This document shows positions 36,079 to 44,277 of a DNA stretch of 64,000 bases, in pieces. The position numbers and the translations under genes were made by a program. A model generated the notes under the pieces. The model saw only the letters and a program-made list of their open reading frames with translations. It was not told where the DNA came from and made no database searches. Position 1 is the first letter of the stretch. The number at the start of each line of letters is the position of its first letter. Source of the DNA: Algoriphagus lutimaris (GTDB lineage: Bacteria; Bacteroidota; Bacteroidia; Cytophagales; Cyclobacteriaceae); assembly GCF_017051705.1 (NCBI RefSeq), contig NZ_JAFIDJ010000002.1, positions 1,371,151-1,435,150 of the forward strand, given 5' to 3'.

Positions 36079-36972
36079 CTACTTCACTTGAAGCGAATTT
36101 CCAGAAGGAAAATGAGTCACTGGAACACCAGGTACATGCTCCTCTAACCAGTTCTTCATAAATTCCGATCCACCTTCCTCACTAGCAGAATGACCAATTA
36201 TAATCAGTCCCAACTCTTCTCCCATTTCATTGGCATTTCTCACGTACTCCGGAGTTTCCCATTCTGGACTTTCTCCACAGATCAGGACATCTGGTTTTTC
36301 CTGCATCAGTAGTTCAATTTGTCTTCTTCCTCCGATGGCTCCAGGTAGTAAGAGAATTTTGGAGGCGGAATGATTTAAATCTCCCACATATCGTAAGGCG
36401 GGAACTCCCATCTTCTCTTTGATATGGCTAATTAGATTTCCTAGTGTGGTTTCCGGTAGGTTTAAAACGGCGTTCTGTTTGAAATAAGCATTCCAACCTA
36501 ATTCATCCACCACTCCCTTTTGAACTCCATCCACTTGTAGCCGGTGTACATAGTCATGATTTCTCCACACCGCAATCCCATGTTGGTTTAAAAGATCCGC
36601 TTTAAATTGGTAGACCGGGTCATTTTTTAACCAGTCCGTTTCGTCAAAATGATTGTAAAAAGTAGGTTCATGGACGATGATGAAATTGGCCTTCAACTCG
36701 ATGGCTTTTCGGATTACCGTTACCGTAGCAAACATAGTCGTGATAATACCTGTAACTTCTTGCTCTCGACTTCCTGATTTAAGGGTATCCACTGTGGGGC
36801 TAAAAGGAGCATTGGGAACTTTGGAAATAAACAGGTCCACGATGTCTCCCACATTATAGGGCGGTTTTCTGGAAGCGGAGAAGAGATCCAAGGGATTTAG
36901 AAAAATTCCTGTTCCTAGGAGGGCAGAGGTCTTTAGAAGGAAATCACGGCGGTTTGGATTGGGCTTGTTCAT
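36079..36972 (-). CDS. Tat-exported NIF3-like (GTP cyclohydrolase 1 type 2 fold) protein
   Basis: NIF3/YbgI family dinuclear-metal fold, 297 residues. The N-terminus is a twin-arginine signal (NPNRRDFLLKTSALLGTG). Seen: IIVHEPTFYNHFD, matching the metal-binding loop of NIF3 proteins, AVWRNHDYVH, VGDLNHSASKILLLPGA and LIIIGHSASEEGG with a final conserved His and Glu. Members of the family are normally cytoplasmic, so an exported version is unusual. Function unknown. It is the first gene on the minus strand after a 600-base stretch with little coding DNA. Confidence 0.82.
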   Translation of the reverse strand: MNKPNPNRRDFLLKTSALLGTGIFLNPLDLFSASRKPPYNVGDIVDLFISKVPNAPFSPTVDTLKSGSREQEVTGIITTMFATVTVIRKAIELKANFIIVHEPTFYNHFDETDWLKNDPVYQFKADLLNQHGIAVWRNHDYVHRLQVDGVQKGVVDELGWNAYFKQNAVLNLPETTLGNLISHIKEKMGVPALRYVGDLNHSASKILLLPGAIGGRRQIELLMQEKPDVLICGESPEWETPEYVRNANEMGEELGLIIIGHSASEEGGSEFMKNWLEEHVPGVPVTHFPSGNSLQVK

Positions 36973-37086
36973 AGCTAGATGGATTTATCTAAAGATAAGG
37001 AAGCCTTTTTATTTTGGGTGAGGAATTAGGCCATTTGTAATAGGGAGGAATGTAAAAGGGTAGGTAAGTAGAGTAACGACCAACTA

Positions 37087-37299
37087 TCATCCGTAAGCTA
37101 GACTTTTCAAATATCTATAAAAGTATCCCATCGCACCAGCCTTTGCAAATAGCTCCGTAAGCTTATGGATGATAGTGTTTGTTAGGCTTTCGTTTTTATA
37201 CAAGCTTTTCTTCATATTTCTTGACGCGGTGATGTAGGTTCGAATGTACTCACCAGTTTCAATTCTCATTAATTCGATATCGTATTCGTCAGAGTCCAT
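37087..37299 (-). CDS. small hypothetical protein or gene remnant
   Basis: Open frame of 70 residues from an ATG, acidic then basic (MDSDEYDIELMRIETGEYIR). The frame stays open for 16 more codons upstream of the ATG without an alternative start (PELRRTSKQTFDQITG), and its composition looks protein-like; it may be the tail of a lost gene. Its 3' end and stop codon lie in one arm of a 16-base imperfect inverted repeat (37084-37099 and 37160-37175). The 280 bases before it (37300-37579) hold no gene; near 37400-37435 there is a degenerate repeat-like stretch (gacaagctcgacagagttc). No function can be given. Confidence 0.3.
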   Translation of the reverse strand: MDSDEYDIELMRIETGEYIRTYITASRNMKKSLYKNESLTNTIIHKLTELFAKAGAMGYFYRYLKSLAYG

Positions 37300-37579
37300 T
37301 CCGGTAATTTGGTCAAATGTTTGTTTAGACGTTCTCCGGAGTTCGGGTTAATCATCTTAAGTTCTCTAATAGTCTAACTGGAAATCAAGCACTCTTATCG
37401 TTCGTTTGAGACAAGCTCGACAGAGTTCAACGGACAATATCTAACCCAATAATCATAGTTAAATACATCTTCGCTAAAGTTTAATTTCCCCTAAACTATT
37501 GCAATTAGCAGATTGGCATGTTCGAATAAGGTTGTTACAATTAATTATTCCCCTAGGAATCGGTTGCACATGATAAAAC

Positions 37580-39223
37580 TCAATCAAATTCTATTCGCTT
37601 GTATCGATATCTATTGCCATAACGGTAAATTTCAAGTTTCTGTACGTCAATGCGACTAATTTCAAACGAGGGGTTTCTATTTCCTTTTGGATACTCATCA
37701 TTTATGAAAAACAAAATCATTTTTGATGAATCATTAAAATCTAACCTATAGTAGGGATAACCCAAAACATCAGACATTATAGAAGCCGCATGGTCTCCTG
37801 CCTCCTTTCCGAAGATGAGTTTTGGTTCGTTCTCAAAATCATAACCCTTATCTTCCACAGCTTCCCATATGCCGGGTAAATATTTGTATGTTCTGTAAAT
37901 GAGATCAGTGGAGGGCTCTTTGGATTTTGAATAGACAGGACCTGAAGTTCTACGAGGTTCAAATGACGAACATAAATTAGAAACACCTGTGATCCATTTG
38001 GTGTTGGCGCAAATATATTCGCCCGACATATAGCCCGTTCGTCCATCAGAGGTTCGAATTTTAAAGTAAGGAAATCCATTATTGAATGTGCTTGTGAACG
38101 CCATGAGCTCAATGGGATCACCGGCAGCTAATTGGCCCATCTCATTCAGTTGTACTGATTCTGATAATAATGCTCCTCCAATTGTTTCTGCCTTAATGGG
38201 AGGGCTTATATTCTTTGTATACGGTTCTTCGAACACATTAATGCGTCTGTAACGGATCACCTTGTGCTCATCACTATAATTTTCGGAAGGCTTGTGCATT
38301 CCGCTCAGTGGTTTGCGAACTTCAAGGTCTAAGGAATCAATACGCTGAATGTGAAAGCGTACGAACGGATTAATAAATTTATCCTTAAACCTATCTTGAT
38401 AATCCCTATCAAAGTCGATAAACATCATCGTTTTACTTATTGCTTCCAGATGCAATCGATAATCGGTATACCAACGTTTTCGACGACCAAGGTTGTTAAA
38501 CACGCCCATATTGGCAGCTTCCTTACTGATAATCAGAATCTCTGGCTCTTCCTCATCGCCATCTACAATTTCCCAGAAACCCGGCAAATGTGTTGCGGCA
38601 CGATTGACTAACTCAATAGGTTCTGCATTTGATTCTCTATCATAGTGTTTAACGCTTGATTGTTGATCAAAGGTTGAGCATGGTGCGTTGATACCGTTAA
38701 CCCATTCAGAATCTGCGCAAATATGTTCACCTGAAAAATATCCTGTTTTGCCGTTTCCATATTTAATTTTAAAGTAGGGGTGCCCATACCTTTCCTGAGC
38801 TGTAACAGCCAGTATTTCAATGGTTTCTTCAGAAGCTATTTCGTCAATTGCTGCCCAATGCGCAAGGGATTTAGGGAGGACTGGTCCTCCAAGAGACTTG
38901 GCCATTACAGTGGGACTGATGTCAACTTCAAAGGGTTCTGAAGTCAAGTATATTACTATAAATATTCCAACGATAACAATCCCAATGGTCATTAAGAGGC
39001 CATATTTCTTGTGTAGATTGCCGAACAACCAAATGTTCAGCGTAATCACAAAAATGGCTGCTCCCGAGAGCATAAATAGGATTACCAAAATAAATGTGCC
39101 AAAACCATCGAGTCCTTTCCCACTTATCCTTGTGATAAGACTGTATCCAATGGCAATCAACGCAATTCCAATAGCCATTAAAATCATAGCAGTCGCACTT
39201 TTAATTTTTCGATTTTTTGTCAT
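37580..39223 (-). CDS. unrecognised membrane protein with two tandem SH3-like plus LPGxWE units
   Basis: Protein of 547 residues from ATG 39223 (a TTG four codons upstream is possible). Three membrane helices at about 11-30, 42-62 and 75-93 would place the rest in the periplasm if the N-terminus is inside. The remainder is an internal duplication: residues 97-327 and 334-545. Each copy has a segment like a bacterial SH3 domain (GHPYFKIKYGNGKTGYFSGE at 147-166; GFPYFKIRTSDGRTGYMSGE at 383-402), two Cys 13 apart (169/182 and 405/418), an LPGFWE/LPGIWE motif (213, 449), and a late QRID/SRID motif. I recognise no named family. It stands alone, flanked by repeat-rich noncoding DNA. Confidence 0.8.
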   Translation of the reverse strand: MTKNRKIKSATAMILMAIGIALIAIGYSLITRISGKGLDGFGTFILVILFMLSGAAIFVITLNIWLFGNLHKKYGLLMTIGIVIVGIFIVIYLTSEPFEVDISPTVMAKSLGGPVLPKSLAHWAAIDEIASEETIEILAVTAQERYGHPYFKIKYGNGKTGYFSGEHICADSEWVNGINAPCSTFDQQSSVKHYDRESNAEPIELVNRAATHLPGFWEIVDGDEEEPEILIISKEAANMGVFNNLGRRKRWYTDYRLHLEAISKTMMFIDFDRDYQDRFKDKFINPFVRFHIQRIDSLDLEVRKPLSGMHKPSENYSDEHKVIRYRRINVFEEPYTKNISPPIKAETIGGALLSESVQLNEMGQLAAGDPIELMAFTSTFNNGFPYFKIRTSDGRTGYMSGEYICANTKWITGVSNLCSSFEPRRTSGPVYSKSKEPSTDLIYRTYKYLPGIWEAVEDKGYDFENEPKLIFGKEAGDHAASIMSDVLGYPYYRLDFNDSSKMILFFINDEYPKGNRNPSFEISRIDVQKLEIYRYGNRYRYKRIEFD

Positions 39224-39551
39224 CTTATTGACCAAATTAAAATTGAGAAAGTTTTTATACCTCTACTCTGTTGTTTCGTGCGGTTATGAAGCCTAACACT
39301 TGTATATACGTAACTCCAATACTCAATTGTGTATATATCTGCATTGTCCACAATGGGTTCAGGTGTTGCTAGAACTAAATTAAGAATCTCGTTGAGATGA
39401 TTACTAGTGGTATTTGAAAATGGATTATTTTGTCTAAAAAAAGTAGATAATAGTTGATAGTTTTTAACTTTTTCAAAAAAGTATTTTAAGAATAAACATA
39501 AAAAAAGCCGTCTGAAGAAGTTCAAACGGCTTGAATTCAATTTTGCTTGGC
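39224..39551. other. noncoding stretch upstream of the duplicated-domain gene
   Basis: A 328-base AT-rich region holding a terminator for the lipoprotein gene at its right end and presumably the promoter of the 37580-39223 gene. A minus-strand open frame through it lacks a good start, runs through the terminator and has no protein-like pattern. I see nothing else supported. Confidence 0.5.
39505..39532 (-). terminator. rho-independent terminator
   Basis: A 7 bp stem (aagccgt / acggctt), then one mismatch and four more inner pairs (tgaa / ttca) around a gaag loop. The A run at 39499-39506 reads as a T tract on the minus strand. It lies 20 bases past the stop of the 39552 lipoprotein gene. Confidence 0.85.
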
Positions 39552-40193
39552 TTAATTGACTGAGATATTAGAGATCCAGATAAAGCGTTTACCATTTGCT
39601 CCCATATGGTCTTGAGCGAAAGTCAGAGGTCCTATTTGTTTCTCATTTTCCCATGTCCAAGTAGCACCTTGTTCCCCATTTCCTCTTCGGAAAGTCCACT
39701 CTAGGATTTTATTGTTTTCATCCAGATATAAATCATACGCATCTCCAGGAGTATAGCCGTCTCCCGAGTTATAAATGATGGTCAATTTGGTGGAATTGGT
39801 TCCCTTCAAAGGCGTACTTACACCTTCCTCTGTCTCAAAGGTATATCCAGAATCCCAGCCCAGCTGGAAAGGCATCATCGCCCAATATTTATCATTGATG
39901 AAAGCCCTGTCAGCAGGAGGAAGTGAATCTGTTAACAAGCTATACGAATACGTCGTATCCGGATCTGTATAATCTACGGTTTGATCTTTCCTATTCCAGA
40001 TGTAAGATCGTGAAAGAACATTCACTGAGTCCCGCTGTACGTTCCAAGTGAAGCCAATGGTATTAACCTGATCCATTTGATCAAAGCCATAGGCCATGGC
40101 CACTTTCATGGGAAGGGTATCGGGTATGGTTTCTTTAGGCTGACAAGAGCTCAGGGCCCATACAATTAGTATTACAAAGCTGAATTGTTTCAT
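39552..40193 (-). CDS. lipoprotein of unknown function
   Basis: Protein of 213 residues with a lipoprotein signal ending at ALSSC (Cys 17). The mature part is beta-rich, with IGFTWNVQRDSVNVLSRSYI, KLTIIYNSGDGYTPGDAYDL and LDENNKILEWTFRRGNG, a pattern resembling LolA-like or other Bacteroidota envelope lipoproteins (DUF6503-like by memory, not verified). It is a single-gene unit with its own terminator. No catalytic residues stand out, and I infer only an envelope location. Confidence 0.8.
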   Translation of the reverse strand: MKQFSFVILIVWALSSCQPKETIPDTLPMKVAMAYGFDQMDQVNTIGFTWNVQRDSVNVLSRSYIWNRKDQTVDYTDPDTTYSYSLLTDSLPPADRAFINDKYWAMMPFQLGWDSGYTFETEEGVSTPLKGTNSTKLTIIYNSGDGYTPGDAYDLYLDENNKILEWTFRRGNGEQGATWTWENEKQIGPLTFAQDHMGANGKRFIWISNISVN

Positions 40194-40404
40194 GGTAGGT
40201 TGTTTTTCAAAGCATTTAATATACTATGAATTCACTAGGATTGTTATTTTAAGAAGTAAAATATGTTGTAGATCCGTTTTCTATTGGTTAAATATTTTTT
40301 CCTCATGCCTTTAGCCTTAATCAAAAGGATCATCCTGATGGTTATCATGTCCCACTAGCTTGAGTTAATCTATTTTGAAAATTATTAGGCTTTATTGAAT
40401 TTTA

Positions 40405-40440
40405 TTTTGGTCCTTTTGTATCAAGACAAAAGGACCAAAA
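40405..40440. repeat. 15 bp perfect inverted repeat
   Basis: ttttggtccttttgt and its exact complement around a 6-base loop (atcaag). It is part of the composite repeat region; a hairpin at this site would be stable, but there is no gene close enough on either side to make it an ordinary terminator. Confidence 0.8.
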
Positions 40441-40610
40441 GATCAAGACACAGCATCCCGATAGCTATGCGGGACTTCTACCGCACAAAACCTAATGCTC
40501 TCCCCGCTGCCAAATCCTCCCACCATGCGTCCAAAATACGATCCTACTTAGATTACAATTTAGGATTTGGAGGAGTTCTCTTAAACTATTAGGATTAATT
40601 GAATTATATC

Positions 40611-40643
40611 GAGATTGCTTCGTCGTTCCTCCTCGCAATGACG
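40611..40643. repeat. attgcttcgtcgttcctcctcgcaatgacg-type interspersed repeat
   Basis: A 33-base sequence beginning gagattgcttcgtcgttcct and ending cctcgcaatgacg, with attgc/gcaat at its ends. I recognise it as a short repeat that appears in the intergenic DNA of many unrelated bacteria. It sits 27 bases past the stop codon of the SDR gene. Confidence 0.7.
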
Positions 40644-40669
40644 TTAGGAAGGAAATGACCAGTGAAATA

Positions 40670-41431
40670 TCAATCGTATGGAGAGGGGCTGATGCTGGTC
40701 CAACCTCCATCTACTACCAAGGTTTGTCCCGTAATATGACTGGAGGCATCGGAAACCAAAAAGGCTGCTGCTGCTGCAATGTCTTTCGGAGAAGCGGGTT
40801 TGCCCAATGGAGTTAGTTTTGACCAAGTAGCTTCATAGTCCGGATCCAATGCTGTTCTATTGGTCATCGTTGCCCCAGGAGCGATGGTATTCACCCGAAT
40901 TCCAAATGGAGCCAGCTCCAATACTAGGTTTTTGGCAAGCATTTCTATGGCTGCTTTGCTCATGGCATAGGCGGCTAAGTTCTCATGACTTTGATGTGCT
41001 GTCACGGAAGAGGTCAGAAGGATAGAGCCTCCTTTAGGTTGGCTTTTCATCACATTTGCCGCTGCCTGGGTCAGAAAGAACGTTCCTGCCTGATTTACTT
41101 TGGTGACCTCCATAAAGTCCTCTCTGGAATACTCTAAGAAGCTTCCAAAGAGGGTAATTCCTGCATTAGCCACCACAATATCCAAGGAACCGTAATTAGA
41201 GACGGCAGTTTGAACCATTTGATTGATCGTTTCCTGATCACTTGAATCTCCAGGGACTGGGATCGCATTCATACCATAGGTCCCGGAAATCCGTTCACAG
41301 GCTTCTGTAATCAGACCCTCCTCTAAGTCATTCAGGATTAGATTAATGGATTGTGCGGCAAGTTTCTCAGCAATCGCAAGTCCGATTCCTTGCCCAGCTC
41401 CTGTAATAATGGCGGTTTTCTGTCTACTCAT
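40670..41431 (-). CDS. SDR family dehydrogenase, probably in sugar-acid catabolism
   Basis: Classical SDR of 253 residues. Seen: TGAGQGIG cofactor loop at residues 10-17, Asp 35 (NDLEEG) suggesting NAD preference, NAG, the catalytic Ser in LLTSSV, YAMSK (YxxxK), and the C-terminal ITGQTLVVDGGW of glucose/sugar dehydrogenase-like SDRs. It follows the dehydratase gene after nine bases on the same strand. The pair would fit an oxidative pentose or deoxyhexose pathway (inference). Confidence 0.88.
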   Translation of the reverse strand: MSRQKTAIITGAGQGIGLAIAEKLAAQSINLILNDLEEGLITEACERISGTYGMNAIPVPGDSSDQETINQMVQTAVSNYGSLDIVVANAGITLFGSFLEYSREDFMEVTKVNQAGTFFLTQAAANVMKSQPKGGSILLTSSVTAHQSHENLAAYAMSKAAIEMLAKNLVLELAPFGIRVNTIAPGATMTNRTALDPDYEATWSKLTPLGKPASPKDIAAAAAFLVSDASSHITGQTLVVDGGWTSISPSPYD

Positions 41432-41440
41432 TACGCAACA

Positions 41441-43159
41441 TTAATGTGAATCTCGCTTGACTTCAGAACCTGAACTTCCTTGAAGGAAATCAAAATCAAC
41501 TCCTTCATGGGCTTGGTTCACTTTATCAAGAAATAGGTTGACATATCCTCGATCGTAGGGAAGTTGGGAGGGTTTAAACTCCGCTCTTCTTTTTTCAAAC
41601 TCTTCTTCAGAAATCAACAGGTTGAGTGTTCTTGCTGGGACATTTAATTCGATTAAATCTCCTGTTTTTACCAAAGCAAGTGGTCCACCTATGGCAGATT
41701 CAGGGGAAACGTGCAGCACTACCGTACCATATCCGGTTCCACTCATTCTACCATCGGAAATCCGAACCATATCTTTGATTCCTTTGTCCAATACTTTTCT
41801 TGGTAAGGTCATATTTCCCACTTCCGGCATGCCTGGATAGCCTTTAGGGCCTACATTTTTCATGACCATGATGGAGTTTTCATCAATATCCAATTCAGGA
41901 TCATCAATTTTGGCTTTGTATTCATCGATGGTTTCAAAAACCACAGCTTTTCCAGTATGGGTCAGTAAATGAGGACTGGCAGCCGAAGGTTTTATTACTG
42001 CTCCATTGGGACAAAGATTTCCTTTCAATACTGCAATTCCAGAATCCGGTTTGATGGGTTTCTCCATAGTACCGATCAGATCCCGATCATAGCATTCTGC
42101 GTTGTGGATGTTTTCTCCTATGGTTTTGCCATTGATTGTCAAGGCATCGGTATGTAAATGCTTTTCCAGTTCTTTCATGACCGCTGGCAATCCACCGGCA
42201 TAGAACAAGTCTTCTACCCAATGCTCTCCCGAAGGTTGAACGTTGGCGATTAATGGGATTTTAGAAGAAAAATGATCAAAATCCGTCAGATCCAATTCCA
42301 CTCCAATTCTTTTGGCAATGGCGGTCAGGTGAAGGATAAAATTGGTAGATCCTCCCAAGGCCGCATTGACCATGATGGCATTTTCAAAGGATTTTCTGGT
42401 CAGGATTTTACTCATTTTCAAATCTTCGTTGACCATTTCCACGATACGCATCCCTGCCATATGGGCCAAGACTTTTCTTCTGGAATCAGCAGCAGGAATG
42501 GTGGCATTATCCGGTAAAGCCAAACCTAGAGATTCTACCATGGCTGCCATGGTGGAGGCCGTTCCCATTGGAGCACAATGTCCCACAGATCTGGACATGG
42601 CTGCTTCTGCCTCAATCAATTCTTCTTGAGTAATTTTTCCTGTTTTAAATTCTTCCGCAAAGCGCCATACATCGGAGGTACCGATTTTCTTTCCTTTAAA
42701 CCTTCCCACCAGCATCGGGCCGCCAGATACAACCAATGCGGGAATATCCACAGAAGCTGCACCCATGACTAGGGATGGGGTTGTTTTATCACATCCACAC
42801 ATCAATACCACCCCGTCCATTGGATTGGCTCGGATACTTTCCTCTACATCCATGCTGGCGAGATTTCTAAATAGCATGGCAGTTGGTTTGATGGAGCATT
42901 CTCCTAAAGACATCACAGGGAATTCCAATGGAAATCCACCTGCCTCCCAGATTCCTCTTTTGAGTGCTTCCGCAAGATCCCGAAAGTGAGCATTGCAGGG
43001 AGTGAGTTCGGACCAGGTATTACAAATTCCGATTACAGGCTTATCTCCTTCGAATAAGTGATGAGGGAAACCTTGGTTTTTCATCCAAGATCTATAAATG
43101 AAACCGTCTTTTCCAGTTCTACCGTACCATTCTTGGCTGCGGAGTTTTTTCTTCTTCAT
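41441..43159 (-). CDS. IlvD/Edd family sugar acid dehydratase, L-arabinonate dehydratase-like
   Basis: [Fe-S] dehydratase of 572 residues converting an aldonic acid to its 2-keto-3-deoxy form. It follows the Rhizobium L-arabinonate dehydratase from end to end, including KLRSQEWYG at the start and VKRDSH at the C-terminus. The likely [2Fe-2S] ligands are Cys 55 (TPCNAH), Cys 123 (GCDKTTPS) and Cys 195 (GHCAPMGT). DGRMSGTGYG carries the catalytic Ser of the family. These features favour sugar acid over dihydroxy-acid (valine pathway) dehydration. The first gene of an operon with an SDR. Confidence 0.9.
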   Translation of the reverse strand: MKKKKLRSQEWYGRTGKDGFIYRSWMKNQGFPHHLFEGDKPVIGICNTWSELTPCNAHFRDLAEALKRGIWEAGGFPLEFPVMSLGECSIKPTAMLFRNLASMDVEESIRANPMDGVVLMCGCDKTTPSLVMGAASVDIPALVVSGGPMLVGRFKGKKIGTSDVWRFAEEFKTGKITQEELIEAEAAMSRSVGHCAPMGTASTMAAMVESLGLALPDNATIPAADSRRKVLAHMAGMRIVEMVNEDLKMSKILTRKSFENAIMVNAALGGSTNFILHLTAIAKRIGVELDLTDFDHFSSKIPLIANVQPSGEHWVEDLFYAGGLPAVMKELEKHLHTDALTINGKTIGENIHNAECYDRDLIGTMEKPIKPDSGIAVLKGNLCPNGAVIKPSAASPHLLTHTGKAVVFETIDEYKAKIDDPELDIDENSIMVMKNVGPKGYPGMPEVGNMTLPRKVLDKGIKDMVRISDGRMSGTGYGTVVLHVSPESAIGGPLALVKTGDLIELNVPARTLNLLISEEEFEKRRAEFKPSQLPYDRGYVNLFLDKVNQAHEGVDFDFLQGSSGSEVKRDSH

Positions 43160-43236
43160 AGGTTATTTTGGCTATTGAGGCTAGAATTTACCAAAAATTT
43201 CGAGAAGGATTAGGAGTTAAGAAGAATGAGGGGAAA

Positions 43237-44211
43237 TTAATCTTTTAGCTGGTGAAGGACTTGGCTCAACGTATCTAGATTTACCGCTAAATCCTCAGAA
43301 TCGGAATTACCAGCATCTCCTTGATTTTGAGTATAGTAATAATCCAGTCCCAGTGCATTGGCCAGATTAAAATAGCATAAGGAATTGCTGCTATCTTGAT
43401 TTCTCAATTCCACTACCTGGCTGGTTTCTGGGAGAAATAGCATGTTGGTCAACCCTGTTCCATGGAGTGAAACCAAGGTTTTTGTTTCTGACATTAAATA
43501 GATTTGCTCTTTGAGGCTCAATTTTTCAGAGTAAATGATTTCAAAGCCTTGCTTTCTCATCAAGAGTTCTACGTCTACCTCATTCAAGGCTTTTCCTCTG
43601 GACGCGTATTTGGTACTCAAATAGACTTTTCTAAAAGCTTCTTTAGGTTGTTTACAGCTAAGCTTTTCTCGGCTCAGCTGAGTGAGTTCCACATTGAAAT
43701 TAGGGAAGGGAGAAGTTCTGGGTGTCAAAACCAAATCTTCCACATAGAGATTTTCATTGGATTGGTAATAGGTAGGCCTGATTTTAAGGATTTCCAAGCT
43801 TTGGGAAACATAAGGGAGGTGCCGATACGAATCGTTCAAAATCACACGGTCTGAAATACCGGTATTTAATCCAATCCAAAGTCTAGGAAGGCAATCTGTC
43901 ATCCAATGTAGATAATCTGCACTCCATTCATCTTTGATCCAGATGCCATGGGGAACTTTTCTCCATTTTTTCAAGATGCAGTGCGCCACTCTTTTACCTA
44001 GAGGGATAAAGCCCAAGGAGTTTACATGCGTATGACTGGCATAAAAACTCATGTGGGAAGGAGAAAATACAGTGTCTTGAAGGATAAAAGAATTTTCTAA
44101 ATGCAGAATTGGGTTCATTTTATACCTGCATTCATAAGAATCCTTAAATACCTGTTCATCCTCGGGTTGAAGATTCAAAGGTGGATTTCTTTTGATATAA
44201 ATTTCCTCCAT
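43237..44211 (-). CDS. glycosyltransferase family 61 (DUF563) protein
   Basis: GT61-type glycosyltransferase of 324 residues, cytoplasmic, no signal peptide. Seen: DEWSADYLHWMTDCLPRLW (the family's YxHWxxDxLPRL motif), KVYLSTKYASRGKALNEVD, and LVSLHGTGLTNMLFLPETSQVVEL (donor/acceptor HGxGxxN motif; here split by many residues). Such enzymes act on O-glycans or polysaccharides; no polysaccharide cluster is nearby. It is followed by no visible terminator before the dehydratase gene. Confidence 0.85.
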   Translation of the reverse strand: MEEIYIKRNPPLNLQPEDEQVFKDSYECRYKMNPILHLENSFILQDTVFSPSHMSFYASHTHVNSLGFIPLGKRVAHCILKKWRKVPHGIWIKDEWSADYLHWMTDCLPRLWIGLNTGISDRVILNDSYRHLPYVSQSLEILKIRPTYYQSNENLYVEDLVLTPRTSPFPNFNVELTQLSREKLSCKQPKEAFRKVYLSTKYASRGKALNEVDVELLMRKQGFEIIYSEKLSLKEQIYLMSETKTLVSLHGTGLTNMLFLPETSQVVELRNQDSSNSLCYFNLANALGLDYYYTQNQGDAGNSDSEDLAVNLDTLSQVLHQLKD

Positions 44212-44245
44212 TAAAGTTAAAACAGTGGTATTTAATAAAAAACAG

Positions 44246-44271
44246 AACCATCCGGACTTTGCCGGATGGTT
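44246..44271 (-). terminator. rho-independent terminator after murA
   Basis: A 10 bp perfect stem (aaccatccgg / ccggatggtt) with a 6-base loop and a T-rich stretch on the minus strand from the A run at 44236-44242. It lies seven bases after the murA stop codon. Confidence 0.9.
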
Positions 44272-44277
44272 GGGATT

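Larger units (their letters stand above)
40381..40643. repeat. composite intergenic repeat region
   Basis: The 476-base gap 40194-40669 has no gene but holds stacked repeats. Two 25-base imperfect direct copies (40381-40405 and 40585-40609, 21 of 25 equal; core tattagg...attgaatt) flank about 180 bases. Inside are the 15 bp perfect inverted repeat at 40405-40440 and a second palindrome, cccgatagctatgcggg, near 40457. Just outside the right copy is the 33-base gagattgcttcgtcgttcct element at 40611-40643. The layout resembles a decayed nonautonomous mobile element, but no transposase is present. Confidence 0.6.

Noticed and set aside
37400-37435. gacaagctcgacagagttc stretch as an inverted repeat
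   Set aside because: The arms do not pair cleanly; kept only as a note on possible degenerate repeats.
39220-39540. 106-codon minus-strand open frame
   Set aside because: No good start, overlaps the start of a real gene and a terminator, and has random-looking composition.
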